Assembly: GCA_964420285.1 (NCBI GenBank)
Contig: CAYQTE010000049.1
Coordinates: forward strand, 1-36,889
Direction: 5' to 3'
DNA length: 36,889 bases
DNA from: CAYQTE01 sp964420285
GTDB taxonomy: Bacteria; Planctomycetota; Phycisphaerae; Tepidisphaerales; Tepidisphaeraceae
The position numbers and the translations under genes are program-made. Of the stretch, positions 1 through 7,510 are shown piece after piece. Under the pieces are notes generated by a model. That model made no database searches. It was not told where the DNA came from and saw only the letters and a list, made by a program, of their open reading frames with translations. The number at the start of each line of letters is the position of its first letter. Within the stretch, counting starts at the first letter, position 1.

Positions 1-486
1 CTGGCCGTTGGCGTGGTAGGTTTTGAAGATGGGGGCGGTCTTGATATAGCCGGCGTCCTTGTCCATCTGAGCCACGCTGGGATAGCGGGTGGTGACCGAA
101 TCGAAGATGCGCTGCCAGACGGTGTCCTTGGCGAACTGCGGGTTGATCTGAATCCTCAGGAAGGTATTGGCGATCTCAGATTCGACGGTGTCATCCCAGG
201 AGGGATCGCGCGCCATCGCAAATTGCAGGACGGTGTCCCGAGCCGCGACAGTATCGGAGAAGACGACCTGCTCGGCGGGGATGAAGCCGTCCTTCTGCAA
301 TACCACGTCGTACCGCACGTGCTTGCTGAAGTCGAAGTCGTATTTGACCGGCGTCACCCCGGCCTTGTCGTCATTGACGGTGACCATGGCGCCCGGAGGA
401 TCGGACATGATGGTCTTCTGGGTGGACGCGCAGCCAAACGCACAGAGTAGAGCAGCGCCCAGCGGCGCCAGCAATGGGAATCGCAT
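1..486 (-). CDS. Putative lipoprotein, 3' end beyond window
   Basis: Reading the minus strand from the ATG at 484-486 gives an open frame of 162 codons that runs off the window edge, so the C-terminus is missing. The N-terminus is a short hydrophobic segment (MRFPLLAPLGAALLCAFGC) ending in a lipobox-like AFGC, so the mature protein probably starts at Cys19 and is lipid-anchored. The rest is soluble, rich in acidic and aromatic residues, and has no motif I recognise. A GAGG stretch lies about 7 nt before the start. The gene starts 18 nt after the stop of the small lipoprotein gene at 505-747 on the same strand, so the two are probably co-transcribed. Function unknown; lipoprotein assignment fairly sure. 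Confidence 0.7.
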   Translation of the reverse strand, partial: MRFPLLAPLGAALLCAFGCASTQKTIMSDPPGAMVTVNDDKAGVTPVKYDFDFSKHVRYDVVLQKDGFIPAEQVVFSDTVAARDTVLQFAMARDPSWDDTVESEIANTFLRIQINPQFAKDTVWQRIFDSVTTRYPSVAQMDKDAGYIKTAPIFKTYHANGQ

Positions 487-504
487 GATGAGCCTCGTTA
501 TCGG

Positions 505-747
505 TCAGTGAACCAGACCCGGGGGCAGGTCGCCCTTATTGACTTCCTTGATCACGGAGGATTGGAGCGTCACCAGGGAACCAGTCTGAAGATCCTTGAA
601 TTGAACGGCGGCGCTGTCGGCGATGCTGTAGTGGTCGGTGTAATACGTCTTGCCGCCGCTGGGTTCCTGCACGCTGTAATAATGCTGGCAGCCGGCCAGA
701 GCGAGCAAAAGAGCCAAGCCGGTTGCGGTGAAGATGGATCGCTTCAT
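505..747 (-). CDS. Small lipoprotein, YgdI/YgdR-like
   Basis: An 80-residue protein with a canonical lipoprotein signal: a positively charged start, a hydrophobic stretch and the lipobox LAGC (Cys19). The mature part is about 60 residues of alternating beta-like sequence (Y-x-V, KTYYTDHYS, LQTGSLVTLQ, VIKEV). This resembles the small SH3-like fold of YgdI/YgdR (DUF903) lipoproteins, but the match is by overall pattern and I cannot confirm it. The ATG at 745-747 is preceded by AAGGAA at a suitable distance. A second lipoprotein gene follows 18 nt downstream on the same strand. The role in the envelope is unknown. Confidence 0.72.
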   Translation of the reverse strand: MKRSIFTATGLALLLALAGCQHYYSVQEPSGGKTYYTDHYSIADSAAVQFKDLQTGSLVTLQSSVIKEVNKGDLPPGLVH

Positions 748-902
748 GGGGTGTTCCTTGGTTCGATCTGTTATCGGGCCAGCTTATACGTCGCGATTGC
801 CACGCTGACAACGTCTGGCGCAGGGCCATACTTCGCCGGCGCCAACGCGACGCAGATACAAAGAATATCGGCAAATCGGCCCGGCCGCTAAAGGGGAGTT
901 CC

Positions 903-3836
903 TCACGACAGCAGCAACTGCAATTCCTCGCGGCCGATGCGGGACAGGACGCTGTTGTCGGCGTCGATGATGGCGTTGGCCAGGTCGCGCTTGGTTTCCT
1001 GGAGTTGGAGAACCTTCTCCTCGACGGTGTCGCGGGCGATCAGGCGGTAGGCGAAGACCTTGCGGGTCTGGCCGATGCGGTGGGCGCGGTCGATCGCCTG
1101 GGCTTCGACGGCCGGGTTCCACCAGGGGTCCAGCAGGAAAACATAGTCGGCGGCGGTGAGGTTGAGGCCCAGGCCGCCGGCCTTGAGGCTGATGAGAAAG
1201 AGCTTGCAATCGGCGTCGTTCTGGAAGCGTTCGACGCGCTGCTGGCGGTCGCGGGTTTGGCCATCGAGATATTCGTAGACGATCTTCTTCTCGTCCAGGC
1301 GGGCCTTGACGATGGCCAGCAGGCTGGTGAACTGGCTGAAGACGAGGGCTTTATGACCTTCATCCGCGGTCTGATCGAGGAAGTTGAGCAGGGAATCGAT
1401 CTTGGCGCTGGATTCGTTGGCGTAGGCCTTGTCGAGCAGGGCCGGATGGCACGCGGCCTGGCGCAAGCGCAGCAGGGCTTCGAGAATCTGAATCTGCGAC
1501 TTCTTGATTCCCTGGGTATCGACATGGGCCATGAGCGATTGGCGATAATGGTCGCGAAGCTGATCGTAAAGCTCACGCTGCTTGGGGCCCAGATCGCACC
1601 AGACGGTCTGCTGGAGCTTTTCGGGCAATTCGGGGGCAACCTGTTCCTTGGTGCGGCGAAGAATATACGGCCGCAAGGCGCGGGCGAGTGTCGTCCGCAC
1701 TTCGGGATCGAGCGATTTTCCCTGGCCGGCGGTTTGCAGGATCGAGCTTGACCCCAGCATGCCGGGATTGAGGAAATCGAACAGACTCCACAATTCGCCC
1801 AGGTGATTCTGCACCGGCGTGCCGCTGAGCGCCAGACGATGGCGGGCGTTGAGAAGGCGCACGGCCTTGGCGCTTTGGCTGGCGGAATTCTTGACGGCCT
1901 GGGCCTCGTCGAGAATGGCGTAATCGAACGGATAATCCTTCATCCAGGTGATGTCGCTGCGCAGCGTGCCGTAGGTGGTGATGACGATATCGGCATCCTT
2001 GAACGATTCGGCATCATTGGCCCGGGCCGTGGACGTATGGTCGAGCAGGCGAAGCTCAGGGGCGAAACGGCTGGCTTCCTGGTGCCAGTTGAAGACCAGG
2101 GATCGCGGCACGACGACGAGGCTGGTGCGCGGTTCGTCGGCATCACCGGCGGCACGATGATGGCGTTCCAGCAGGGCCGCCAGAACCTGGATGGTTTTGC
2201 CGAGACCCATGTCGTCGGCCAGGCAACCGCCCAGTCGGAATTCGCGGAGGAAATGAATCCAGCCCAGGCCGTCGCGCTGATAGTGGCGCAGCGTGCCGAC
2301 GAATCCCTGCGGAGCGTCGATGGCGGCGACGCCGTCGAACCGGGCCAGGCGCGAGCGCGCGGCGGCGGCGGCCTCGTCCCAGACGGTCTGCGTCTGGCTG
2401 GCCAGCATCGCGTCGAGCAGGCCGAGCTGGTTGGGGCGAAATCGCAGGCCATCGCCCTCGGCCTGGCCGGCGCCGGCCAGAAGACGGTATTTCTGAAGCC
2501 ACTGCTGCGGGACCATGCCGACGCTGCCGTCGTCGAGCACGACGGTCGATTCACCCTTGCGGATGGCCTGAAGCAAGCGCGGCAGGGGCACGAAAGTATC
2601 GCCGAAATGGGCTTCGCCGGTGACATCGAACCAGTCGATGCCGCTGGAGACGTTGATCGAGATCGCCCCGGCGTTGCGATAGACGGTGCCGGCGGCCTCG
2701 ACGTGCCAGCCTTCGGCTGTCAGGGCAGCAACGGCCGGCGGCATGACCGATGAGCGGATCGCCCACACTCGGGCGGTTCCGGTTTCGGACCATTCGGGGG
2801 TGAATTTCAAGACCTTCAGTCGCTTGATGAATTCGTCCTCGGCCTGGACGTCGCGGCGGATGAAGCGGCGGCTGTCCTGGACGAAGACGGCGGCGGATCG
2901 CGAATTGGTGCATGGTTCGAGCACTCCGCCGTAGTCGAAGCTGACGGTCGCGGTCAGATCGCTGTTGGAGTATCCGGACCGGGCCGATCGCTTCTGGATG
3001 AAGAGTCGTGGCCGGGGCGCAGCCGTGGACGATTCGATATTCAAATCGGGATCGAATTCGACGTGGGGGAGCCGGCCGACCTGGCACAATTCGGTGAGGA
3101 AGGAATCGAGCTGGGCGCGGGGGACGCGGAATTCGGGATCGCTGCGCAGCGCCTGCACCAGCGCCGGGGCGCCGCCGTCATCCACCAGGGCGACCTTGCC
3201 GCGATGGATAAGCATGCCGTCATAAATCAGTTCAACGTCGTTGATGGAGAGGACGGATTCGCCGCGCATCAGTCGGCCGTGCAACTGCACAGCGCCCGTT
3301 CCCGGCAGGGGGACGATCGAAAGCCGAAAAGTCCAGGGTCCGGCGTCGTCCATGATCAGGGGCGCGGGATCGACGGTGCGGGGATCGGTGCGCAAGTGCA
3401 GGCGGCTGGTGCGGCAGAGCATGGGCAGGACATCGGCCAGCGCCAGCGGATCGAGGACGACCTCGACCGGCACCTTGACTTCGCCGCCGTACCAGCCGCC
3501 GGCGCGGCCGGCAGCGCCGCAGAGCAGTCGGAGGATCTGCCCGTCCAGGGGATCGGGCGCGCGGGAGACGCAGGCGGTGGGGAGATTCAATTTACGAAAG
3601 GCGCTCTTGGCGCCAGCGCCGCGGGTGCGCAATTCCAGCCGCAGTTCGGTGCTGCCGCTGTAGGTGGATTCGTAGAGGCCGAGGATGTAATAGATCGGCC
3701 CGATGGCCGGCCAGGGCTGTGGAGCGGGGTGGCGGTCGAATTGCGTGGAGTCGATGACTTCGCGCAGACGTCTTTTCCACGCAGGGCCGTCGGGCTGTCG
3801 GGCGAAGTAGGGGAACGTGTATCGGCGATAGGACAT
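903..3836 (-). CDS. SNF2-family DEAD/DEAH-box helicase
   Basis: A 977-residue protein with the two-lobed ATPase of the Swi2/Snf2 family, which uses ATP to translocate on double-stranded DNA. Walker A (DMGLGKT) lies near residue 540, the Walker B box DEAQ near 642, the TTYGTLR and ALSGTPVQN motifs around them, and the C-terminal lobe carries KALVFSQF, LKAGGLGLNL and RAHRIGQ (about 918). The first 480 residues are a large N-terminal region of the type that accompanies bacterial SNF2 proteins. I see no CxC...CxH SWIM zinc finger there, although many bacterial relatives have one. The ATG at 3834-3836 lacks a clear Shine-Dalgarno sequence. Its substrate cannot be told from context; it stands alone between hypothetical genes. 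Confidence 0.93.
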   Translation of the reverse strand: MSYRRYTFPYFARQPDGPAWKRRLREVIDSTQFDRHPAPQPWPAIGPIYYILGLYESTYSGSTELRLELRTRGAGAKSAFRKLNLPTACVSRAPDPLDGQILRLLCGAAGRAGGWYGGEVKVPVEVVLDPLALADVLPMLCRTSRLHLRTDPRTVDPAPLIMDDAGPWTFRLSIVPLPGTGAVQLHGRLMRGESVLSINDVELIYDGMLIHRGKVALVDDGGAPALVQALRSDPEFRVPRAQLDSFLTELCQVGRLPHVEFDPDLNIESSTAAPRPRLFIQKRSARSGYSNSDLTATVSFDYGGVLEPCTNSRSAAVFVQDSRRFIRRDVQAEDEFIKRLKVLKFTPEWSETGTARVWAIRSSVMPPAVAALTAEGWHVEAAGTVYRNAGAISINVSSGIDWFDVTGEAHFGDTFVPLPRLLQAIRKGESTVVLDDGSVGMVPQQWLQKYRLLAGAGQAEGDGLRFRPNQLGLLDAMLASQTQTVWDEAAAAARSRLARFDGVAAIDAPQGFVGTLRHYQRDGLGWIHFLREFRLGGCLADDMGLGKTIQVLAALLERHHRAAGDADEPRTSLVVVPRSLVFNWHQEASRFAPELRLLDHTSTARANDAESFKDADIVITTYGTLRSDITWMKDYPFDYAILDEAQAVKNSASQSAKAVRLLNARHRLALSGTPVQNHLGELWSLFDFLNPGMLGSSSILQTAGQGKSLDPEVRTTLARALRPYILRRTKEQVAPELPEKLQQTVWCDLGPKQRELYDQLRDHYRQSLMAHVDTQGIKKSQIQILEALLRLRQAACHPALLDKAYANESSAKIDSLLNFLDQTADEGHKALVFSQFTSLLAIVKARLDEKKIVYEYLDGQTRDRQQRVERFQNDADCKLFLISLKAGGLGLNLTAADYVFLLDPWWNPAVEAQAIDRAHRIGQTRKVFAYRLIARDTVEEKVLQLQETKRDLANAIIDADNSVLSRIGREELQLLLS

Positions 3837-4019
3837 ATCAATCCGCGCTGGTCTTCCACGTCACGCCGAGGCACCGGCGGCGGCACAACCGCTCACCGGC
3901 CGACCATCGGCCAACAAAGCAACGCATCGTATCAAAGCCGGGGCCGGTGCGGTATGGGGCGGAAGAGTTTGGGGGATAATTTCCGCGCCGGAGGTCGAAC
4001 ATCTCGCGGCGAATGCGGA

Positions 4020-4508
4020 TTAGAGGTCGTCATCGGCGTCATCCGCCACATCAGGGCGGCGGAATGGCAGTTGGCTCAGGCGTTCAAAGTCTTGATCGGA
4101 AATCTCGATATAGATCTGCTTCGGTGGCGTGTTTCCGCATTCCGGGCAACGATCCGGCGTGGCGCGGAGGTCGTAGCCGCAGGTGGGACAAAGACCTCGG
4201 CGGCTTTCCGTTCGGGCCTTGTGCCGCCGGCGCGTCCAGCGGCGTGTCGCGTCGCCCGCTCGGCAAATCAGAAATGCCGCGGACAAAACGAAAATGGGGG
4301 TGCAAGGAACTTTCACGCCTGTGTGCCCGGTTGTATAGATTTGCAGCACTGGATCGGGCGTGTTGTCATCATCCATGAAGAAATGCACGCTCAGGCCCGG
4401 ACTATTCACGATCCATCGGTTCAAATCCGAGCCGAACGTCGTGACCACGAGCCCCAGAAGCGAAAGCGCAGTCAGTGCCCTCAACAGCCATCGCAGTAGG
4501 TATTCCAC
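4020..4508 (-). CDS. Membrane-anchored zinc-ribbon protein
   Basis: Read from a GTG at 4506-4508, this is a 162-residue protein with an N-terminal membrane segment (LLRALTALSLLGLVV), an extracytoplasmic-looking stretch, a second hydrophobic segment (IFVLSAAFLIC) and a basic linker. It then has a zinc ribbon of the form CPTCGYDLRATPDRCPECG (two CxxC knuckles), and an acidic C-terminal tail (ADDADDDL). That zinc-ribbon wording is very common in planctomycetes and is the best taxonomic clue in the window. The longer frame starting at 4589 adds 27 low-quality residues and is less likely. No Shine-Dalgarno sequence is visible; instead TATCAT lies 7 nt upstream of the GTG. Function unknown. Confidence 0.68.
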   Translation of the reverse strand: MEYLLRWLLRALTALSLLGLVVTTFGSDLNRWIVNSPGLSVHFFMDDDNTPDPVLQIYTTGHTGVKVPCTPIFVLSAAFLICRAGDATRRWTRRRHKARTESRRGLCPTCGYDLRATPDRCPECGNTPPKQIYIEISDQDFERLSQLPFRRPDVADDADDDL

Positions 4509-4515
4509 GCGGTAA

Positions 4516-4521
4516 ATGATA
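4516..4521 (-). promoter_or_regulatory. Possible -10 box of a leaderless transcript
   Basis: On the minus strand TATCAT ends 7 nt before the GTG at 4508, where a transcript would start at or next to the start codon. No good -35 is seen. The same bases form part of a perfect 7-bp palindrome (CGCGGTA/TACCGCG, 4508-4514 and 4520-4526), which offers another explanation for the pattern. Confidence 0.3.
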
Positions 4522-4589
4522 CCGCGCCGTGAGCCGGTGGAGTACGCGGGGTGTTGTGTGGCGCTGCGCGGGCGCTGAAGACGGCGCAC

Positions 4590-4902
4590 GAAACGCCGCT
4601 GGAGCGCTGTATGGCAGGCATCGCCGACCCCTCATACCGAGTAGCGGGAGTTGCCCACTCCATAAGGCGAAAGACAACATCAGCCGGCCGATCAATGGGC
4701 TTTGGCGGCGGCGGGCCGTTGATATCCTGGTGCGGCGGCTGGTGGGATTGGCAGTGCCGGGGCTGTTTGTGTATATGCCTCGCGACTGCGTCGTGCGTCG
4801 CTCGAACCAGCCGGCGATGGGAATTCTGTACGTGGCCAGCGTGTTGGTCTTCATTGGTGAGATCAGCGGCCTGTCGCCGGCAAGAGCGGCGGGAATGCCT
4901 TC
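4590..4902. other. Divergent gap with a possible small membrane ORF
   Basis: About 313 bp between the divergently oriented zinc-ribbon genes. The first part holds nothing I can interpret beyond GC-rich sequence. The last part (from 4730) contains a short plus-strand frame coding for hydrophobic segments, listed separately. Confidence 0.4.
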
Positions 4903-4906
4903 TTGA
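4730..4906 (+). CDS. Possible small two-segment membrane protein
   Basis: From a GTG at 4730 this frame codes for 58 residues with two hydrophobic stretches (LVGLAVPGLFVYM and GILYVASVLVFIGEI) separated by a basic loop, as in a small inner-membrane protein. Its stop (TGA 4904-4906) overlaps the TTG start of the next gene by four bases (TTGA), an arrangement typical of translationally coupled genes. The start is uncertain: an ATG at 4775 would leave one membrane segment, and the open frame reaches back to 4529. I recognise no family. The coupling and the hydrophobic composition are the only support. Confidence 0.35.
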   Translation: MRRLVGLAVPGLFVYMPRDCVVRRSNQPAMGILYVASVLVFIGEISGLSPARAAGMPS

Positions 4907-5274
4907 GCCATGCCATGAGCCATGCGACCGAATCTTCGCCCCCTTCGCCGCACTGCCCGCGATGCGGATGCGCGGATTTATATGTGCGCAAGGATTTTCC
5001 ACCGGCTTTGGGGTACGGTATTGTGGCGATCGCGGCCGGGGCGTTTCTTGCCCTTTCGGGCTGGCGGCGGATGACGATGTGGGGATTCATCGTGATCCTG
5101 GCCGCCGTGGCCCTGGACGCGCTGACGAACATGCTGGCCGGAACCGTGGCGGTGTGTTATCGATGCGGCCAGCCGTTGCACGGTCGGCCGGTCGAGAGTT
5201 CGCTGCGGGAGTTCGATGCGTCGATCGCGGAGAAATACCGGCCGGCAGGGGACGACCAGACGGATGGGCAATAA
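4903..5274 (+). CDS. Zinc-ribbon membrane protein
   Basis: A 123-residue protein with a CPRCGC knuckle near the N-terminus, two hydrophobic segments (GYGIVAIAAGAFLAL and MWGFIVILAAVALDAL), and a second knuckle CYRCGQ, after which comes a hydrophilic tail. The pairing of CxxC knuckles on either side of membrane segments suggests a metal-binding loop at the membrane surface. The start may be the TTG at 4903, which overlaps the previous stop as TTGA, or the in-frame ATG at 4915; the sequence around them is a short direct repeat (GAGCCATG twice). No family function is known to me. It is followed after 48 bp by the cyclophilin gene. Confidence 0.68.
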   Translation: MSHAMSHATESSPPSPHCPRCGCADLYVRKDFPPALGYGIVAIAAGAFLALSGWRRMTMWGFIVILAAVALDALTNMLAGTVAVCYRCGQPLHGRPVESSLREFDASIAEKYRPAGDDQTDGQ

Positions 5275-5322
5275 ACGAGGCACGACGATCGGTTGATCGT
5301 CAAAATACCTTTCGGAGGCAAC

Positions 5323-6204
5323 ATGGGAATGACACAGGTGGTTGGAATGATCGCGTTGCTGTTTTCGGTGGTGATGCCGCAGAAGATGTGGTATCCACGG
5401 GGCCAGCCGATCAACGTGACGATCAAATCGGACAAGGCCGTCAAGCTTGACCTGACGGATTTCACCGGTAAGTCGCTGGACGCCACGGGATCGGCCACCG
5501 TCGATCCGGACAAGATAGTGGATATCGCAACGATCTTCCCGCAGGTGAAGTCGGGAGGCACGTTTGTCCTGTGGGCGACTCCGGCGGCGGGGGGCGATAT
5601 CGTCGGCACGCCAATCGTGATCGAAGCACGCGTGAGCCCCAACGCGGGAAAAGAGCCGATGGTGTATCACCTTGAGCCACTGCGTTACGCGGTGATGACC
5701 ACCGACAAAGGCCCGGTGACCATGGCGTTCTATTATGACGTGGCCCCGAACACGGTCGAGAGCTTCCTGACGCTGGCCGACGGCGGCTATTTCGACGGGC
5801 TGAATTTCCATCGGATTGTGCAGGGATTCGTAATCCAGGGCGGCGATCCCACGGGCACCGGCATGGGCGGGCCGGGATACGATGTGAACCAGGAATTCAA
5901 CGATCATCCGCATGAGGCCGGCGTGCTGTCGATGGCGCGGGCCAGCGATCCCAACAGCGCCGGCAGCCAGTTCTTCATCTGCCTGGATTACGCACAGACC
6001 AAGCAGCTTGACGGGAAATACACGGCGTTTGGCAAAGTGACGGCCGGGATGGACGCGGTGAAGGCGATCGGATCGACGCCGGTGGCCGATCAGCAAACGG
6101 GCAAGCCAGCCACGCCGCAGGTGATCCGCAAGATCGAGATTCAGCCGGTCAGCGCGGCGAACAATCCCTATACCGCTCTGATGCCCAATCGGTCCAAGAA
6201 ATAA
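5323..6204 (+). CDS. Exported cyclophilin-type peptidyl-prolyl isomerase
   Basis: Catalyses cis-trans isomerisation of prolyl bonds and probably helps fold envelope proteins. The cyclophilin domain fills roughly residues 122-276, with the family blocks FHRIVQGFVIQGGDPTGTG (catalytic Arg and the QGG), SMARASDPNSAGSQFFI and LDGKYTAFGKV. The first 20 residues are a hydrophobic export signal (VVGMIALLFSVVM), and residues 25-110 form an extra beta-rich domain not found in minimal cyclophilins. I chose the ATG at 5323 because GGAGG (5314-5318) sits four bases before it; the longer frame from 5293 has no such site. 293 residues. Family assignment is secure, location is inferred. Confidence 0.92.
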   Translation: MGMTQVVGMIALLFSVVMPQKMWYPRGQPINVTIKSDKAVKLDLTDFTGKSLDATGSATVDPDKIVDIATIFPQVKSGGTFVLWATPAAGGDIVGTPIVIEARVSPNAGKEPMVYHLEPLRYAVMTTDKGPVTMAFYYDVAPNTVESFLTLADGGYFDGLNFHRIVQGFVIQGGDPTGTGMGGPGYDVNQEFNDHPHEAGVLSMARASDPNSAGSQFFICLDYAQTKQLDGKYTAFGKVTAGMDAVKAIGSTPVADQQTGKPATPQVIRKIEIQPVSAANNPYTALMPNRSKK

Positions 6205-6261
6205 GCCGCCAGTCGCGCGTTGCTTTGCTGGCGGGCGCAAATCGAGTAAAAGAACGAAGTT

Positions 6262-6386
6262 CCGCCGTGGAAAGCGGCCGGGTCCGATGCAAGGGTCGGC
6301 CATGAACCGGGTCAGGTTCGAAAGAAAGCAGCCCTTAGTGAGTCCGGTCCTGTGCCGTCGTGTACCCGGTCGCTTTCCGCGGCGTT
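6262..6386 (+). ncRNA. ffs: Signal recognition particle RNA, small bacterial type
   Basis: The RNA that binds Ffh and couples ribosomes to the secretion machinery. The diagnostic core is GGTCAGGTTCGAAAGAAAGC followed by AGCCC at 6310-6333: the symmetric and asymmetric internal loops of SRP domain IV capped by a GAAA tetraloop, where E. coli has GGAA. The downstream TGTGCCGTCGTGTACCCGG matches the returning strand of 4.5S RNA. The ends pair over about 20 bp (GCCGTGGAAAGCGGCCGGGT at 6264-6283 with ACCCGGTCGCTTTCCGCGGC at 6364-6383), giving a single hairpin of about 120-125 nt with no Alu domain. No U-rich terminator follows. Exact ends are estimated from the pairing. Confidence 0.9.
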
Positions 6387-6392
6387 ATTATC

Positions 6393-6541
6393 TAACCGCA
6401 GAGACGCAGAGGACGCAGAGAAGACAGCAGATTCCGTGAAGCATGAGACAATTGACTGGTGCTCGAAACCGCGGATTCGGGCCGGTTGTGATCCGTCTTG
6501 AGTCGCGTATTCTCTGCGCCCTTTGCGTCTCTGCGGTAAAG
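6393..6541. repeat. GCAGAG-type inverted repeat pair
   Basis: Left arm 6393-6422 (TAACCGCAGAGACGCAGAGG...) and right arm 6510-6541 (TTCTCTGCGCCCTTTGCGTC...) are near-perfect reverse complements, about 30 bp each, with an 87-bp spacer that shows no coding. Each arm is built from tandem 7-8-nt GCAGAGG-like units. It lies between the SRP RNA and nadK. Related copies are at 12110, 35118 and 36471. Confidence 0.75.
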
Positions 6542-6565
6542 TTCTTTTCGCCTCGGATGTAACGC

Positions 6566-7447
6566 ATGCGGCTGCTGATCATCGCCAACATGAGCAAACC
6601 GGCGGTGCGGCCGGCATTGGATGAACTGGTGCCGATCCTGGAAAAGCGGGCGCAGATCGTCGGCGTGCGGCCGCAGGAGTTCGAGCCGGGGATCGCCGCG
6701 ACGGCCGATGCGGTCCTGGTGCTGGGCGGCGACGGTACCCTGTTATCCGCGGCGCGGCGGCTCAACGGGCGCAACATTCCCATTCTGGGCGTGAATTACG
6801 GGCGACTCGGATTTCTGGCCAGCTTTACCCCGCGGCAATTCCGGCAATATCTCGATGCGTTTGTCGATGGCCGACTGCCGATCAGCGCACGGTCGATGCT
6901 TGATGTCAGTGTGGTTCCGGCCGGTTGCGCCGTCGATTCCACGGACCACCATGCCGTCGCCTCCGCGCGGCGATTTGTCGCCTCGGCGCTCAACGACGCG
7001 GTGGTGACCGCCGGGCCGCCGTTTCACATGATCGAACTTTCCGTCGGCGTCGGCGGCGAAACGGGCGTGAGTTACTTCGGCGATGGCGTGATCGTCTGCA
7101 CCAGCAGCGGATCGACGGCCTATAACGTGTCGGCCGGCGGCCCGATCGTCAGCCCCAACGTCGATGCGTTCTGCGTGACGCCGCTCTGCCCGCATAGCCT
7201 GTCGTTCCGGCCGCTGGTCGTCGCGACGAGCGTGACGTTGGCCATCACGGCGATCAAAGTCAACGAGGGCACGGCGCTTTATTGCGACGGCCAGGAGAAC
7301 ACGCGGCTGAACGTGGGTGAGAAAGTACACATCCGCCGGGGCGAGCACGAAGTGCTGCTGGTGGAAAATCCCGATGCGCGCGAGTGGCGGACATTGGCGC
7401 AAAAACTCGGCTGGGCCGCCCATCCCCAGCGCGAGGAAAATACCTGA
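6566..7447 (+). CDS. nadK: NAD kinase
   Basis: Phosphorylates NAD to NADP in the cytoplasm. The 293-residue protein carries the defining GGDG motif at residues 54-57 (VLGGDGTLL, Asp56 as the catalytic base), the GVNYGRLGFL block, a SALND version of the usual LNE motif, the nucleotide-binding TSSGSTAYNVSAGGPIVSP block, and a C-terminal PLCPHSLSFRPLVV segment. Length is normal for bacterial enzymes. The ATG at 6566 is the only sensible start and has no clear Shine-Dalgarno sequence. It lies directly behind the repeat pair that follows the SRP RNA gene, and 63 bp before the next gene. Confidence 0.95.
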   Translation: MRLLIIANMSKPAVRPALDELVPILEKRAQIVGVRPQEFEPGIAATADAVLVLGGDGTLLSAARRLNGRNIPILGVNYGRLGFLASFTPRQFRQYLDAFVDGRLPISARSMLDVSVVPAGCAVDSTDHHAVASARRFVASALNDAVVTAGPPFHMIELSVGVGGETGVSYFGDGVIVCTSSGSTAYNVSAGGPIVSPNVDAFCVTPLCPHSLSFRPLVVATSVTLAITAIKVNEGTALYCDGQENTRLNVGEKVHIRRGEHEVLLVENPDAREWRTLAQKLGWAAHPQREENT

Positions 7448-7510
7448 AACCATCGGTACATATCGCCGCGCCCCTTTGTTGCACGACATTTCATTTACGC
7501 AAGGAATGAT

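Noticed and set aside
903..3836. The SNF2 helicase considered as part of a phage-defence system
   Set aside because: No nuclease, methyltransferase or other defence partner lies beside it; the neighbours are lipoproteins and a zinc-ribbon protein.
4978..6303. A 441-codon minus-strand frame opposite the zinc-ribbon and cyclophilin genes
   Set aside because: It spans two convincing plus-strand genes and is His/Arg-rich without motifs.
6305..6335. GGTTCGAAAG considered as the T-arm of a tRNA
   Set aside because: The surrounding sequence is the SRP RNA core and no acceptor or anticodon arm can be folded.
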